A stretch of DNA of 48,869 nt from Aggregatibacter kilianii (GCF_003129965.1 NZ_NRCJ01000018.1:1-48869); one strand, 5' to 3'; counted from the first letter of the stretch, positions 37,873-47,407 are shown. Notes: generated by a model not told the origin, from the letters alone. Made by a program: numbers and translations.

Positions 37873-39030
37873 CTATTCATCAAAGGTTTTCAACGCCGTA
37901 AATAACTTCTCCCCAAACGGCTTGCGCCAACCCGTCAGCAATTCCGGCTGTTCCTCTTCAACACCTTTTGACCAATACCACTTCATCAAACTTTCCAAGC
38001 TACGTTTAGAGGCAATCAGTTCTTTCGGCAAATTAGGCGGCGTGATTTGGACTAAATGCTGTTGCAGAGCTTTCAATGTCGTTTTATAACGCGGATCATC
38101 GGCAAGGCGTTGAATGGGCTGCGGGTAATCTTCAGGCGCAATACGCTTCACCTGATCAATAATTTGCAATAATTTTTTGCCGTGAATTCGCACTTCTGCG
38201 GTGCTTAAACCAAGCTCCAATAAAGTTGAGGTGTGCTTCGGATTGTTTTTTGCCACCAGCCATAAATTTTCCGCGCGCACCACAAAATTCAACGCGAGAT
38301 CACGCTTCATGGCTTCTTCCATACGCCATTTAGCCAACAGCTTTAAACGCATGAGTTCCTGCCGATTTAATTTCCACGCATTCGGAATGGCGAAATAAGC
38401 GCTGTCGGGCTCTTTCGTTGCCTGCGCCCGTTTGTTCAACAAAAATTCACATTCATTTTCCACCGCACTTTTCCACTCGGTTTGCGCAAGCTGTGCCTGC
38501 ATTTGTTCATATAAAGGCAGCAAATACCACACATCCGCAGCTGCATATTGCAACTGATTGTCCGATAACGGACGCGCCAGCCAATCGGTGCGGGACGCGC
38601 CTTTGTCGATTTCAAGCTGAAAATAATGTTGCACCAAGGCAGCAAAGCCAGAGGAGCCGGCAAAACCGAGAAAATGCGCCATCACTTGCGTATCGTACAT
38701 CGGACGCGGCAACTGTTGAAAATAATGCTGAAATACTTCCAGATCTTCACCGCAGGCATGGAGAATTTTGACGACATTGGCATCGGCAAGTAATGCGACA
38801 AAAGGCGAAAAATCCTGAATCGGCAAGGGATCGATTAAAGCGACCTGATCGCCGAAATAAAGCTGAATTAAACCCAGTTTCGGATACAGGGTACGGACCC
38901 GCACAAATTCGGTGTCTAAAGCGACCGCACTTTGCTCTCGTGCCGCTCGGCATACGCGCGCCAATTCGGCATCATCGGTCACCACATAAAAGTGCGGTGG
39001 ATTTTTAACTTCTTTTTTAAGTTGAGGCAT
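37873..39030 (-). CDS. rnd: Ribonuclease D
   Basis: A 385-aa 3'-5' exoribonuclease for tRNA 3' maturation. The DEDD exonuclease domain begins with Ala-Leu-Asp-Thr-Glu-Phe (Asp39/Glu41) and includes His-Ala-Cys-Gly-Glu-Asp-Leu and Tyr-Ala-Ala-Ala-Asp-Val-Trp-Tyr-Leu. The HRDC-type C-terminus follows. I use the start at 39030: the longer frame to 39060 begins inside a perfect terminator hairpin. It is the last gene of the leftward host cluster. Confidence 0.92.
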   Translation of the reverse strand: MPQLKKEVKNPPHFYVVTDDAELARVCRAAREQSAVALDTEFVRVRTLYPKLGLIQLYFGDQVALIDPLPIQDFSPFVALLADANVVKILHACGEDLEVFQHYFQQLPRPMYDTQVMAHFLGFAGSSGFAALVQHYFQLEIDKGASRTDWLARPLSDNQLQYAAADVWYLLPLYEQMQAQLAQTEWKSAVENECEFLLNKRAQATKEPDSAYFAIPNAWKLNRQELMRLKLLAKWRMEEAMKRDLALNFVVRAENLWLVAKNNPKHTSTLLELGLSTAEVRIHGKKLLQIIDQVKRIAPEDYPQPIQRLADDPRYKTTLKALQQHLVQITPPNLPKELIASKRSLESLMKWYWSKGVEEEQPELLTGWRKPFGEKLFTALKTFDE

Positions 39031-39042
39031 ATGAAATAATAA

Positions 39043-39068
39043 GAGAATGTCGCGGGACATTCTCTTTT
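39043..39068. terminator. Bidirectional hairpin between fadD and rnd
   Basis: Perfect nine-base stem GAGAATGTC/GACATTCTC around a four-base loop, with TTTT on the + side and TTATTATTT on the - side. It probably ends fadD transcripts, so rnd may rely on read-through or its own promoter. Confidence 0.7.
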
Positions 39069-39101
39069 CCTTATAAATAAAACAATTGTTTAAGTGATGA
39101 A

Positions 39102-40790
39102 TTAATTCGCCGGGCGTTTGGCAACTTCTTCGTCACGTAACACGCGACGCAAAATTTTACCCACATTGCTCTTTGGCAATTCCTCGCGAAACTCAATATC
39201 TTTCGGGATTTTATAGCCGGTTAAATGTGCGCGGCAATGTTTGCGCAACTCGTCACGGGTCAGACTTTCATCTTTTTTCACCACAAAAATTTTGATGGTT
39301 TCGCCGGAAACCTCATTTGGCACGCCGATGGCAACTACTTCGGAAACCTTGTTATTCAGCATCACCACATCTTCGATTTCATTCGGATAAACATTAAAAC
39401 CGGACACCAGAATCATGTCTTTTTTGCGATCCACAATGCGCAGGCTGTAACTTTCGTCCATGATGACAATATCGCCGGTTGCCATCCAGCCGTCTTTAAT
39501 CACTTCAGAAGTGGCTTCCGGGCGTTGCCAATAACCTTGCATGACCTGCTCGCCTTTCACCCACAACTCACCCGCTTCGCCGATTATCGCATCAGAACCG
39601 TCTTCTTTAATAATTTTAACATCCGTATTCGGCACCGGCACGCCGATACTGCCGTTATGTTTCACCACGTTGATCGGGCAAGCGGCAATTAACGGCGAAC
39701 ATTCCGTCATGCCATAGCCTTCAATAATGCTGCAACCGGTCAACTCATGCCAACGGGTCGCCACCGATTGTTGAATCGCCATCCCGCCGCCAACGGAAAG
39801 TTTCAGCGCGGAGAAATTCACCTCTTTGAAATTTTCGTTATTTAACAAGGCGTTAAATAAGGTATTCACGCCGGTAATTGCCACAAATCGATGTTTTCGC
39901 AGTTCTTTCACAAAACCGTTAATGTCGCGCGGATTGGTAATCAATACGGCGGTTACACCTAACTCAATGAATAATAAGCAGTTTACCGTGAGAGCAAAGA
40001 CATGATAAAGCGGCAACGCAAGGATCGCCAAACGTTCACGACCACGATCGCCCACAAAGGGATAGGCAATCCATTTGGCTTGGAATACGTTCACGATAAT
40101 ATTGCCGTGGGACAGCATCGCGCCTTTCGCCACGCCCGTGGTGCCGCCGGTGTATTGCAAAAACGCCAAATCGTCCCGTTCTATTTGCGGACGCACATAT
40201 TGACGATGTTTCCCTACGCTCAACACTTCACGGAACGTCACCGCATTCGGCAACTTATATTTCGGCACCAGCTTTTTCACATATTTCACCACGAAATTCA
40301 CCAAAGTGCGCTTACCGAAAGACAGCTGATCGCCCATACGGGTTAAAATCACATGCTTCACGGCAGTGTTGAACACCACTTTCTCTAAGGTGGAAGCAAA
40401 ATTCGATACCACCACAATGGCTTTCGCGCCGCTGTCTTGAAGCTGATGTTCCAGCTCACGCGGGGTGTAAAGCGGGTTCACGTTGACCACCACCAAACCG
40501 GCACGCAATATGCCGAACAACGCAATGGGATATTGCAATAAATTCGGCATCATTAACGCCACACGATCGCCGCGCTCCAGTTTCAATTCATTCTGCAAAT
40601 ACGCGGCGAAGGCGCGGCTGCGCTCTTCCAGTTTACGGAACGTCAATACCTTGCCCATATTGATATACGCCGCGCGATCAGGATGCTCACGCACCGCTTT
40701 TTCAAACATATCCAAAATCGAATCGTATTCCGAGGTGTCTAGCTGACGCTCCGCGCCTTCGGGATAATTTTTAAACCAAGGTTTTTCCAT
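39102..40790 (-). CDS. fadD: Long-chain fatty acid-CoA ligase
   Basis: A 562-aa AMP-forming acyl-CoA synthetase, full length for FadD. The AMP-binding loop [13 protein letters not shown] is near residues 212-224, Gly-Tyr-Gly-Met-Thr-Glu near 355-360, and Gly-Trp-Met-Ala-Thr-Gly-Asp plus Asp-Arg-Lys-Lys-Asp-Met-Ile near 430-460. It activates exogenous fatty acids at the inner membrane. The order slp-fadD-rnd is that of Haemophilus and relatives. Confidence 0.95.
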   Translation of the reverse strand: MEKPWFKNYPEGAERQLDTSEYDSILDMFEKAVREHPDRAAYINMGKVLTFRKLEERSRAFAAYLQNELKLERGDRVALMMPNLLQYPIALFGILRAGLVVVNVNPLYTPRELEHQLQDSGAKAIVVVSNFASTLEKVVFNTAVKHVILTRMGDQLSFGKRTLVNFVVKYVKKLVPKYKLPNAVTFREVLSVGKHRQYVRPQIERDDLAFLQYTGGTTGVAKGAMLSHGNIIVNVFQAKWIAYPFVGDRGRERLAILALPLYHVFALTVNCLLFIELGVTAVLITNPRDINGFVKELRKHRFVAITGVNTLFNALLNNENFKEVNFSALKLSVGGGMAIQQSVATRWHELTGCSIIEGYGMTECSPLIAACPINVVKHNGSIGVPVPNTDVKIIKEDGSDAIIGEAGELWVKGEQVMQGYWQRPEATSEVIKDGWMATGDIVIMDESYSLRIVDRKKDMILVSGFNVYPNEIEDVVMLNNKVSEVVAIGVPNEVSGETIKIFVVKKDESLTRDELRKHCRAHLTGYKIPKDIEFREELPKSNVGKILRRVLRDEEVAKRPAN

Positions 40791-40820
40791 TGTCGTTCCT
40801 TAAAAATGTTTTTATTTGAA

Positions 40821-41378
40821 TTAGTATAAATTGTAACGCACACGCGGTTCCGCCCAGAAAAAGCGGGAAGAAAATCCCCAACCGTAAGGGTAAAACGGCG
40901 AGTAGTCATAAATATCGTCAGGGTCGTAATAATATTCTTTCACCAACTTCCAAATGCGATATTGTTCCGCTTTCACCACCGGATAACTGTACTCCGCCTG
41001 ATCAATCTTGCCCTGCTCTTTGCCGCTCAATATACCGCCGACGGTCACATACTGATCTTTCAGATTCTCCGGATCAACAAAACCGTTTAAATAGGCGATA
41101 AATCGTCCATCGGCATAGCCGTCCACAATAGGCTTGGCGGAAAAATAGGATACCGATTGATTCAGCACCTCAATTTTGGTTTTATCTTTCAACGCCTTGG
41201 CAGAAACCACTTTACCGCCCAAACGCACTTTCATGCAGTTGCAATCATAGTCCTGCGCCTGTACGTTTTTTAAATTTAACGCCTCAAACTGTTTGGCTTC
41301 CAGCCCTGGCGGCGCCGACACGCAGCCCGTTAAAACCAGAGAAAGTGCGGTCAATATTAGCAATGTTTTTTTGTTCAT
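40821..41378 (-). CDS. Slp-family outer-membrane lipoprotein
   Basis: A 185-aa lipoprotein with signal peptide and lipobox Leu-Thr-Gly-Cys (Cys19), followed by Val-Ser-Ala-Pro-Pro. The body is an OB-like beta domain with Val-Arg-Leu-Gly-Gly-Lys-Val-Val and Tyr-Val-Thr-Val-Gly-Gly, as in Slp/YeaY proteins. The tail is Tyr/Asp/Pro-rich. The close position between tsaB and fadD is shared with Haemophilus and with E. coli yeaY. The precise role is unknown. Confidence 0.87.
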   Translation of the reverse strand: MNKKTLLILTALSLVLTGCVSAPPGLEAKQFEALNLKNVQAQDYDCNCMKVRLGGKVVSAKALKDKTKIEVLNQSVSYFSAKPIVDGYADGRFIAYLNGFVDPENLKDQYVTVGGILSGKEQGKIDQAEYSYPVVKAEQYRIWKLVKEYYYDPDDIYDYSPFYPYGWGFSSRFFWAEPRVRYNLY

Positions 41379-41426
41379 TTTAATTCTCCTATGGAAAGAT
41401 CATTAAAATTGATAAAACAGAAGGGG

Positions 41427-41476
41427 CGACCTCCCCCCTCAGCCTTCGGCGGCTCCCCCCGTAAACGGGCGGGAGC
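41427..41476. repeat. Intergenic hairpin repeat
   Basis: GCTCCC...CCCGT-AA-ACGGG...GGGAGC forms a long GC-rich hairpin (41452-41476) preceded by a second C-rich/G-rich stretch. Related CCCG(T/C)..ACGGG hairpins flanked by GAGAGG recur at 45070-45235. It is probably a REP-like intergenic family that may also terminate transcription between tsaB and slp. Confidence 0.55.
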
Positions 41477-41486
41477 GAAGTTTTAT

Positions 41487-42209
41487 CTATTCCCGTCCCG
41501 GTAATTTTTTCCAGGTAACTTCGTTACGCAAATAAATGGGTTCGATTTCCAACGGGCTAATGGTTTTGCCGGAAAACCATTTAGGCAGTGCCAAATCCAA
41601 CATATAGAACGCAGAAGGCAACGTGATTTCCGTAGATTTGCCAAGATTCGCCTCGCTTAATTCGGGATATGCCGCCCAGCCTGTTCCCACCAACACGGCG
41701 TTATCATGCTGTTGTTGCGCCACCTGTTCCAACACCTCTGAGGGGCTACACACCTGTTCGGCAATGGTCGGCTGCCAATCTAAAAACGTGCCGAAATCCG
41801 ACCGCACTTTTTGCGCCTGCCATTGAGCGAAATACACTTCATTCATGCGCGCATCGATGGCGGCAAGCACGTTTTCCGCCTGATATTGAATATACGCCGC
41901 TTGTGCCATAGCGGCTAAATTGGACACCGGAATCACCGGTAAATCCGCGCCGAATGCCAAGCCTTGCGCAATGCCTGCACCGATTCGCACGCCAGTGAAG
42001 CTACCCGGACCGCGCCCGAACACTAAGCCGTCCACTTGGTGCAATTTAATGCCTGCCTGCGCCAGAATTTCATCCACCATAGGCAAAATATGTTTAGTGT
42101 GTTCGCGCTGGGCGAACTGTTCCAAATGCGTTTTTTCACCGCCGCGTAACAAAGCGACAGAACAAGCCTCTGTTGCCGTATCTAAAGCCAATAATGTGAC
42201 ATTTTTCAT
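41487..42209 (-). CDS. tsaB: tRNA threonylcarbamoyladenosine biosynthesis protein TsaB
   Basis: A 240-aa protein with the ASKHA-type start Leu-Ala-Leu-Asp-Thr-Ala-Thr-Glu-Ala-Cys-Ser and the family motif Gly-Pro-Gly-Ser-Phe-Thr-Gly-Val-Arg-Ile-Gly (about residues 69-79). TsaB is the non-catalytic partner of TsaD in making t6A37 on tRNAs that read ANN codons. It starts two bases after the yoaA stop, so the two are co-transcribed. Confidence 0.95.
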   Translation of the reverse strand: MKNVTLLALDTATEACSVALLRGGEKTHLEQFAQREHTKHILPMVDEILAQAGIKLHQVDGLVFGRGPGSFTGVRIGAGIAQGLAFGADLPVIPVSNLAAMAQAAYIQYQAENVLAAIDARMNEVYFAQWQAQKVRSDFGTFLDWQPTIAEQVCSPSEVLEQVAQQQHDNAVLVGTGWAAYPELSEANLGKSTEITLPSAFYMLDLALPKWFSGKTISPLEIEPIYLRNEVTWKKLPGRE

Positions 42210-42211
42210 GG

Positions 42212-44170
42212 TTATTTTAATGCTTCTTTCTTGTCTGAATTCATGGTTGTGAGGAATTGTACCACTTTGTGCAAATCCCGCGTACGTTTAAAATTCGGCA
42301 AACTGCGCAAAAAGGTTTCGCCATAAGGACGCATCACCAAACGATTATCGCAAATAATCACCGCGCCGCGATCGGTCACGTCCCGAATTAAACGCCCCAC
42401 GCCTTGTTTTAAGGTAATCACCGCCTCGGGAATTTGAATATCATTGAAAGGATCGCCACCCTGCAAGCGACAATCTTCAATGCGCGCTTTCAGCAACGGC
42501 TCATCCGGCGCGGTAAACGGCAGTTTATCGATAATCACCAAGGACAGCGCGTCGCCCCGCACATCCACGCCCTCCCAAAAGCTCGACGTCGCCACCAGCA
42601 CGCTATGCGACTGCGAAATAAATTGTTCCAGTAACGTGCCTTTCGCCGTTTCGCCCTGCAACAGAATGGTCAGTTCGCTGTTTTCACGAAAATATTCCGC
42701 CAAGCTTCGCATCATGGCGTAAGAGGTGCACAGCACAAAACACCGCCCTTGGTTGGCTTCAATAATCGGCAACAACATTTTGCCTAACTGACTGAAAGTG
42801 CTACTGTGATTGGTCGCCGGCAGATAACGGGGTACACAAAGCAGGGATTGTTCCGCATAATTAAACGGGCTCGGCAGAATTTTCTGCGCCGCATTCTGAA
42901 TGCCCAAACGCTGACAAAAATGCTCAAAGGTGCCACCCACTTCCAATGTAGCGGAAGTAAAAATCCAAGCGCATTTTTGCTTCGCCATTTGCTCGCCGAA
43001 TTTATCCGCCACGGTGAGCGGCGTAATATGCAACCCGAATTGACGACCGATACATTCAAACCAGTAACAATAGCCGGTAATTTCCGTTTCCGTCAGGCGT
43101 TTAAGCAAATTTTGTAACTGGGCGATCCGCTCGAAAATGCTGTCCAAAGTTTGCGAACGCCCTAAACCGAGCTTCACCACCTCGGCGGTGAAATTGAGCT
43201 TTTCCAATAAAAAATCAAAGGCTTTTTTGACCGCACTTTGTTGCAACATTTGTCGCCAGTTACCACGCAAATTGCCGTCGCCCAGCAATAAACGAAAATC
43301 CTGTACGATTTTTAACAGCTGATCCGATGCCACACCAAGCTGTTTCATGTCTTTTACTTCAGTGCGGTAAGTGATTTGAATATCTTTACACAAATCAAAC
43401 AGTTGGCGTGATGTGACCGATTGTCCGAAATATTGGCTGGCGATGTCGGGCAGTTGGTGCGCTTCGTCGAATACGATGACTTCCGCGTTGGGAATCAATT
43501 CGCCGAAGCCGTTTTCCTTCACCGCCATGTCGGCAAAAAACAAATGATGGTTGACCACCACTAAATCCGCATTAAGCGCTTTTTTACGCGCCAATGCCAC
43601 ATAACAATCGGCATAATTGGGGCAATCGCTGCCAAGACAACTTTCGGCGGTGCTGGTTAATTGCGGCAGGATCGGACTGTCTTCGGCAATTTCGATACAT
43701 TCGGACAAGTCCCCAGTTTTCGTCGCGTTACGCCATTTGCGTACTTTGGATAAATCATGCAACACGCTGCGATCGCCTAGCACACCTTGGGCAATCACCT
43801 GTTCCAGCCGTTCCAGACATAAATAATTGGCGCGCCCTTTTAACAAGGCGATTTTGCCGCTATAACCGAGGGCTTTTTGAATGGCGGGCAGATCGCGATT
43901 GAACAGCTGATCCTGCAAATTTTTGGAACCGGTAGAAATGATGGTTTTCTTTTTCGCCAATAACGCCGGCGCCAAATAAGCAAAGGTTTTACCCGTGCCT
44001 GTCCCCGCCTCCACCACTAACAGGCTGTGCTGTTCAATGGCTTTGCCCACCGCCGTCGCCATGTCAAGTTGTTCCGCACGAGGACGAAAGCCCTTGATGT
44101 GCGCGCTCAATACGCCATCCCGGGAAAATACCTTGCTAATTTGTTCCGAATACGCCATTATTTTTTTCAT
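42212..44170 (-). CDS. yoaA: DinG-family ATP-dependent DNA helicase YoaA
   Basis: A 652-aa XPD/DinG-type helicase. Walker A is Glu-Ala-Gly-Thr-Gly-Thr-Gly-Lys-Thr (about 53-61). Four cysteines for an iron-sulphur cluster include Cys-Leu-Gly-Ser-Asp-Cys-Pro-Asn-Tyr-Ala-Asp-Cys. The DEAH box is near 234-237. C-terminal motifs include Ser-Phe-Trp-Glu-Gly-Val-Asp and Gln-Gly-Val-Gly-Arg-Leu-Ile-Arg. In E. coli YoaA works with HolC in repairing stalled forks. An internal Met at codon 5 is an alternative start; no strong ribosome site distinguishes them. Confidence 0.93.
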   Translation of the reverse strand: MKKIMAYSEQISKVFSRDGVLSAHIKGFRPRAEQLDMATAVGKAIEQHSLLVVEAGTGTGKTFAYLAPALLAKKKTIISTGSKNLQDQLFNRDLPAIQKALGYSGKIALLKGRANYLCLERLEQVIAQGVLGDRSVLHDLSKVRKWRNATKTGDLSECIEIAEDSPILPQLTSTAESCLGSDCPNYADCYVALARKKALNADLVVVNHHLFFADMAVKENGFGELIPNAEVIVFDEAHQLPDIASQYFGQSVTSRQLFDLCKDIQITYRTEVKDMKQLGVASDQLLKIVQDFRLLLGDGNLRGNWRQMLQQSAVKKAFDFLLEKLNFTAEVVKLGLGRSQTLDSIFERIAQLQNLLKRLTETEITGYCYWFECIGRQFGLHITPLTVADKFGEQMAKQKCAWIFTSATLEVGGTFEHFCQRLGIQNAAQKILPSPFNYAEQSLLCVPRYLPATNHSSTFSQLGKMLLPIIEANQGRCFVLCTSYAMMRSLAEYFRENSELTILLQGETAKGTLLEQFISQSHSVLVATSSFWEGVDVRGDALSLVIIDKLPFTAPDEPLLKARIEDCRLQGGDPFNDIQIPEAVITLKQGVGRLIRDVTDRGAVIICDNRLVMRPYGETFLRSLPNFKRTRDLHKVVQFLTTMNSDKKEALK

Positions 44171-44230
44171 CTGTTAAAAAGTCGGCACAGTATAGCAGAT
44201 TTCCCTTCTTTCTGAATCAACAAGGACTAG

Positions 44231-45052
44231 ATGATGAACATTCAATTACAACAACAAATCACGCCCGAACTGAGCTTATATGCCTATAACGAGATTCCCG
44301 TTTTGCATTTACGACACGCCGTCGGCTCGGCAAAAATCGCCTTGCAGGGCGCGCATTTATTCAGCTGGCAACCGGCACACAGTAAACAGGACATACTGTG
44401 GCTAAGTGAAATCGAACCTTTTGAAACGGGCACGGCAATTCGCGGCGGCATTCCTATTTGCTATCCTTGGTTTAACAATGCCGGCACGCCCGCGCACGGT
44501 TTCGCCCGCATCAGCCTGTGGCAATTAAGCGACTATGCCATTCACGCCGATAAAGTGCGGTTAGTTTTTTCGCTGTTTTCCGCACAACATATCGTGCTGG
44601 CAAAAGTAGAAATGATCTTCGGCGAACACTGCGACTTGCGCTTTACCCATTACGGCGAAACCGGCATGGAAAAAGTGCAACTGGCATTACACAGTTATTT
44701 CAACATCGGCAACATCGCCAACACCGACATTGCCAATCTGCCTACGGAATGCTTCAACGCCCTCTCCCGTCAAACGGAAAGTGTCCCGTCAGCGCGTCGC
44801 ATCGCCGAAAACGTGGATTGCGTTTATACCGCCCCTCAACATCCAACGGAAATTCATGACCGCGACAATCAACGCACCATTTTTGTGGAACACCAAAATG
44901 CAAGTGACGTGGTGCTCTGGAATCCATGGCACAAAGCCACCGGCAACATGACGGAAAACGGCTATCAAACCATGGTGTGCGTGGAAACCGCGCGAATCAA
45001 CCGTTATCTTGAAGCGGGCGAAACGGTGGCGGTGAGATTGGGGGTGAAATAG
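44231..45052 (+). CDS. D-hexose-6-phosphate mutarotase (YeaD family)
   Basis: A 273-aa aldose-epimerase-fold enzyme. The motif Trp-Leu-Ser-Glu-Ile-Glu-Pro-Phe-Glu, then Ile-Arg-Gly-Gly-Ile-Pro-Ile-Cys-Tyr-Pro-Trp-Phe (about residues 71-82) and His-Gly-Phe-Ala-Arg (about 91-95) are signatures of the glucose-6-phosphate 1-epimerase group. It interconverts anomers of sugar phosphates. The ribosome site is AAGGA. It is divergent from yoaA and alone in its unit. Confidence 0.92.
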   Translation: MMNIQLQQQITPELSLYAYNEIPVLHLRHAVGSAKIALQGAHLFSWQPAHSKQDILWLSEIEPFETGTAIRGGIPICYPWFNNAGTPAHGFARISLWQLSDYAIHADKVRLVFSLFSAQHIVLAKVEMIFGEHCDLRFTHYGETGMEKVQLALHSYFNIGNIANTDIANLPTECFNALSRQTESVPSARRIAENVDCVYTAPQHPTEIHDRDNQRTIFVEHQNASDVVLWNPWHKATGNMTENGYQTMVCVETARINRYLEAGETVAVRLGVK

Positions 45053-45069
45053 TTTATTCTTTGTAATAA

Positions 45070-45306
45070 CTTCCCCTCGCCCGTGTACGGGAGAGGGTGG
45101 AGAAAATCCGAAGGATTTTCGGAGGGAGAGGGGAAAACGCGAGCAAAATCGACCGCACTTTTCCCCCTCTCTCTGACTACAAGTGCTAAACGCACTTTCC
45201 GTCGGTCTCTCTCCCGCAAGCGGGCGAGAGGAAAAATATAAAAAATTACTACCCGATAGCGCCAGCGTCCACGCTGGTGCTTATTTGATCCAAGCGTATA
45301 CGCTTG
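45070..45306. repeat. Cluster of intergenic hairpin repeats
   Basis: Several palindromes follow one another: a GAGAGG-flanked CCCG..CGGG hairpin near 45078, GAAAATCC-GAA-GGATTTTC (45102-45120), CTC-CCCGC-AA-GCGGG-GAG (around 45211-45232), CCAGCGT-CC-ACGCTGG (45262-45277) and CAAGCGT-AT-ACGCTTG (45291-45306). An uptake signal lies at about 45152. The 416-bp gap holds no gene. This appears to be a mosaic of small repeat families that also occur near 41430. Confidence 0.6.
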
Positions 45307-45363
45307 AACCATCAGAGGTTTCGAACAGGTATAGTTAGAAAACACAGCGTCATCAGAAGCCAT

Positions 45364-45432
45364 AAAAAGTGCGGTGCTTTTTCAGTGTGTTTTTTCATTT
45401 CAAAACGCCTGAAAAACCCACCGCACTTTTTT
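45364..45432. terminator. Uptake-signal dyad terminator
   Basis: AAAAAGTGCGGTG (45364-45376) and ACCGCACTTTTTT (45420-45432) form a long inverted repeat of two complete uptake signals with T-runs on both sides. It lies between the convergent mutarotase and LacI-family genes. Confidence 0.8.
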
Positions 45433-45468
45433 GTCCCCACTGTTAATTTTTACTGCAATGGACAACAA

Positions 45469-46488
45469 TTATACGCTGTTTCGTACGACCAAATGGGTCG
45501 GTAACTGAATGAATTTGGTATCTTTTCCCTCATCTTCGCTTTGCAATAATTCCACCAATTTCTTCCCTGCCGTTTCACCTAATTCACGATAAGGAATGTG
45601 AATTGTGGTTAAGCGCGGATAAGAAACCGCTCCGACCTCCAAATCGCCTAACCCCGCCACTGCAATATCTCTCGGGATAATCAAATGATGACGTAATGCC
45701 TCATAAATGGCTCCGCAAGCTAATTCATCGGAAAGAAAAACAAAAGCGTCTATCTTCCCCCAAGCAGATAATGCTTCGCTTAATAATTGCGTTCCCGTAG
45801 TAAAAGAGATCTCATCGGCACTATGCAACATCAAATGCGAACTTAGCCCCTGTGCCAATAATGCCGTATGCCAACTGTCCAGATACTGCTGAAAGATGGC
45901 GGAATTTTGTCGGGCGGACAATAGCGCTATTTCGCTATATCCTTTTTCCGCTAAAAAACCGATTAGTTGTTGCATGGCCAGTCGACAATCGACACCGATA
46001 TTTAAGCCGAGCGGTTTTTTTTGTTTAACTCCCACCTCAATACATAAAATTCCGCTATTTTGAATCCATTGCGCTTCTTCTTCAGGGCATTGAAAATTGA
46101 GCAATACTATCGCTTGCGGTGATTGTTTCATCAGTTCCCTTAACCAATATTTATCGTCCGACATTAATATCATCACCTGAACATCAAGAGTTCTAAGCTG
46201 CTTTTGTAAGGCGGACAGAATCAAAATATTTTCTTTTGACGAAATGGAAGAAGTGACAATAACCACATTACGCGAAGTTGCCGAAGCAAGATCGCGCGCG
46301 GCCGCATTAGGAATATATCCCAATTCCCGAATTGCTTCTTCAATTTTTAATCTGACTTTTTCCGACACGATTTCCGGGGTGCGCAATGCCCTTGAAACCG
46401 TCATTTTCCCTACACCGACCCTTTTTGCCACATCTTCTAAAGTGACTTTTCCTGTTGTGCGTCGGCTTCGAGCATTCGTAGAAACCAT
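45469..46488 (-). CDS. LacI-family transcriptional regulator of the PTS operon
   Basis: A 339-aa repressor. The helix-turn-helix has Thr-Leu-Glu-Asp-Val-Ala-Lys-Arg-Val-Gly-Val-Gly-Lys-Met-Thr-Val-Ser-Arg-Ala-Leu (about residues 16-35), followed by a hinge helix with Asn-Ala-Ala-Ala-Arg-Asp-Leu-Ala. The periplasmic-binding-like sensor domain (about 65-335) contains Asp-Glu-Leu-Ala-Cys-Gly-Ala-Ile-Tyr-Glu-Ala. It is of the GntR-like subgroup by its tail. It is divergent from the PTS genes, and two copies of a LacI-type operator lie between, so local control is likely. Confidence 0.9.
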   Translation of the reverse strand: MVSTNARSRRTTGKVTLEDVAKRVGVGKMTVSRALRTPEIVSEKVRLKIEEAIRELGYIPNAAARDLASATSRNVVIVTSSISSKENILILSALQKQLRTLDVQVMILMSDDKYWLRELMKQSPQAIVLLNFQCPEEEAQWIQNSGILCIEVGVKQKKPLGLNIGVDCRLAMQQLIGFLAEKGYSEIALLSARQNSAIFQQYLDSWHTALLAQGLSSHLMLHSADEISFTTGTQLLSEALSAWGKIDAFVFLSDELACGAIYEALRHHLIIPRDIAVAGLGDLEVGAVSYPRLTTIHIPYRELGETAGKKLVELLQSEDEGKDTKFIQLPTHLVVRNSV

Positions 46489-46566
46489 AATTTGTTTTCC
46501 TTAATTATTTTCTTTTTTACTTAATTTATCCTAAAAAAACACTTTTTTAAATTTTTTATAAAAAAA

Positions 46567-46614
46567 TGTGAGCGGTATCACAAAACATAAAAAAACCAAT
46601 TGATACCGCTAACA
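46567..46614. promoter_or_regulatory. Two LacI-type operators and a CRP-like site
   Basis: TGTGAGCGGTATCA (46567-46580, + strand) and TGTTAGCGGTATCA (complement of 46601-46614) are copies of one operator in opposite orientation, centres 34 bp apart. Both fit TG-N-(T/G)A-N-CG-N-TA-N-CA, close to GntR-type sites. The first extends to TGTGA-N6-TCACA (46567-46582), a complete CRP core, so catabolite activation and repression may compete. A TTGATA overlaps the second site and could be a -35. Confidence 0.7.
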
Positions 46615-46672
46615 TTTGAGGATAACGTTGATTCAGCAATAAACCAAAGCAATTTTAAAAAGGAGTGTTCCT

Positions 46673-47113
46673 ATGCTGAAAGATTATTTACCGACCGCAC
46701 ATATTCAACTTATCGAGCAGATTGAAGATTGGCAAAAAGCCGTTCAATTATGTGCAGAGCCTTTATTAAATGAAGGGTTGATCGAGACACGCTATATCGC
46801 CCGTATTTTTCAATTGCATCAGGAAATCGGACCTTATTTTGTGATAGCGCCCCAAATTGCCATGCCGCACGCCAGACCTGAAGACGGCGCTAATGCACAG
46901 GCACTTTCACTACTGGTTGTTAAGCAAGGAGTGGATTTTCAATCTGAAAATGACCCCGTCAATTTAATCATCTTACTGGCAGCCAAAAACAACGACTCGC
47001 ATATCGAAATGTTGTCCGCGGTTGCCGAATTACTGTCCGATGATAAAGCCGTGCAGTCGATGATTCGGGCTGACAATACCACACAAATCGAAAATATCAT
47101 TTCACATTACTAA
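46673..47113 (+). CDS. PTS EIIA component, ascorbate/UlaC type
   Basis: A 146-aa fructose/mannitol-fold EIIA. The phosphorylated His is His66 in Met-Pro-His-Ala-Arg-Pro-Glu-Asp-Gly-Ala. The segment Leu-Ala-Ala-Lys-Asn-Asn-Asp-Ser-His-Ile-Glu is also typical. It receives phosphate from HPr and passes it to the EIIB encoded next. AGGAG lies seven bases before the start. First gene of a three-gene operon. Confidence 0.92.
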   Translation: MLKDYLPTAHIQLIEQIEDWQKAVQLCAEPLLNEGLIETRYIARIFQLHQEIGPYFVIAPQIAMPHARPEDGANAQALSLLVVKQGVDFQSENDPVNLIILLAAKNNDSHIEMLSAVAELLSDDKAVQSMIRADNTTQIENIISHY

Positions 47114-47131
47114 CTCACAGGAGAATTCATT

Positions 47132-47407
47132 ATGAAAATTATGGCAGTATGCGGTTCAGGTTTAGGTAGCAGCTTTATGATGGAAATGAACGTCAAAAAA
47201 GCATTGAAGAAAATCGGCGTAGAAGCAGAAGTAAATCACACCGATTTAAGCTCGGTCACGGCTGATGATGCGGATCTGTTTGTGATGGCTAGTGATATTG
47301 CGGCAAGCAGCAGTATTCCCGCAGAACGAATCATCACTATTACCAATATGGTTAGCGTGGCAGAATTTGAAGAAAAATTAACGGGTTACTTTAACCGTAA
47401 GCAATAG
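47132..47407 (+). CDS. PTS EIIB component, ascorbate/UlaB type
   Basis: A 91-aa EIIB with active Cys7 in Val-Cys-Gly-Ser-Gly-Leu-Gly-Ser-Ser near the N-terminus, the hallmark of the L-ascorbate/galactitol type. It starts 18 bases after the EIIA stop with an AGGAG site. It transfers phosphate to the sugar during transport. Confidence 0.92.
   Translation: MKIMAVCGSGLGSSFMMEMNVKKALKKIGVEAEVNHTDLSSVTADDADLFVMASDIAASSSIPAERIITITNMVSVAEFEEKLTGYFNRKQ

Noticed and set aside
39031-39060. Ten extra N-terminal codons of ribonuclease D
   Set aside because: These codons lie within a perfect terminator hairpin and have no recognisable ribosome site.
42434-44215. Several forward ORFs opposite yoaA
   Set aside because: All are shadows of a long conserved helicase gene without own signals.
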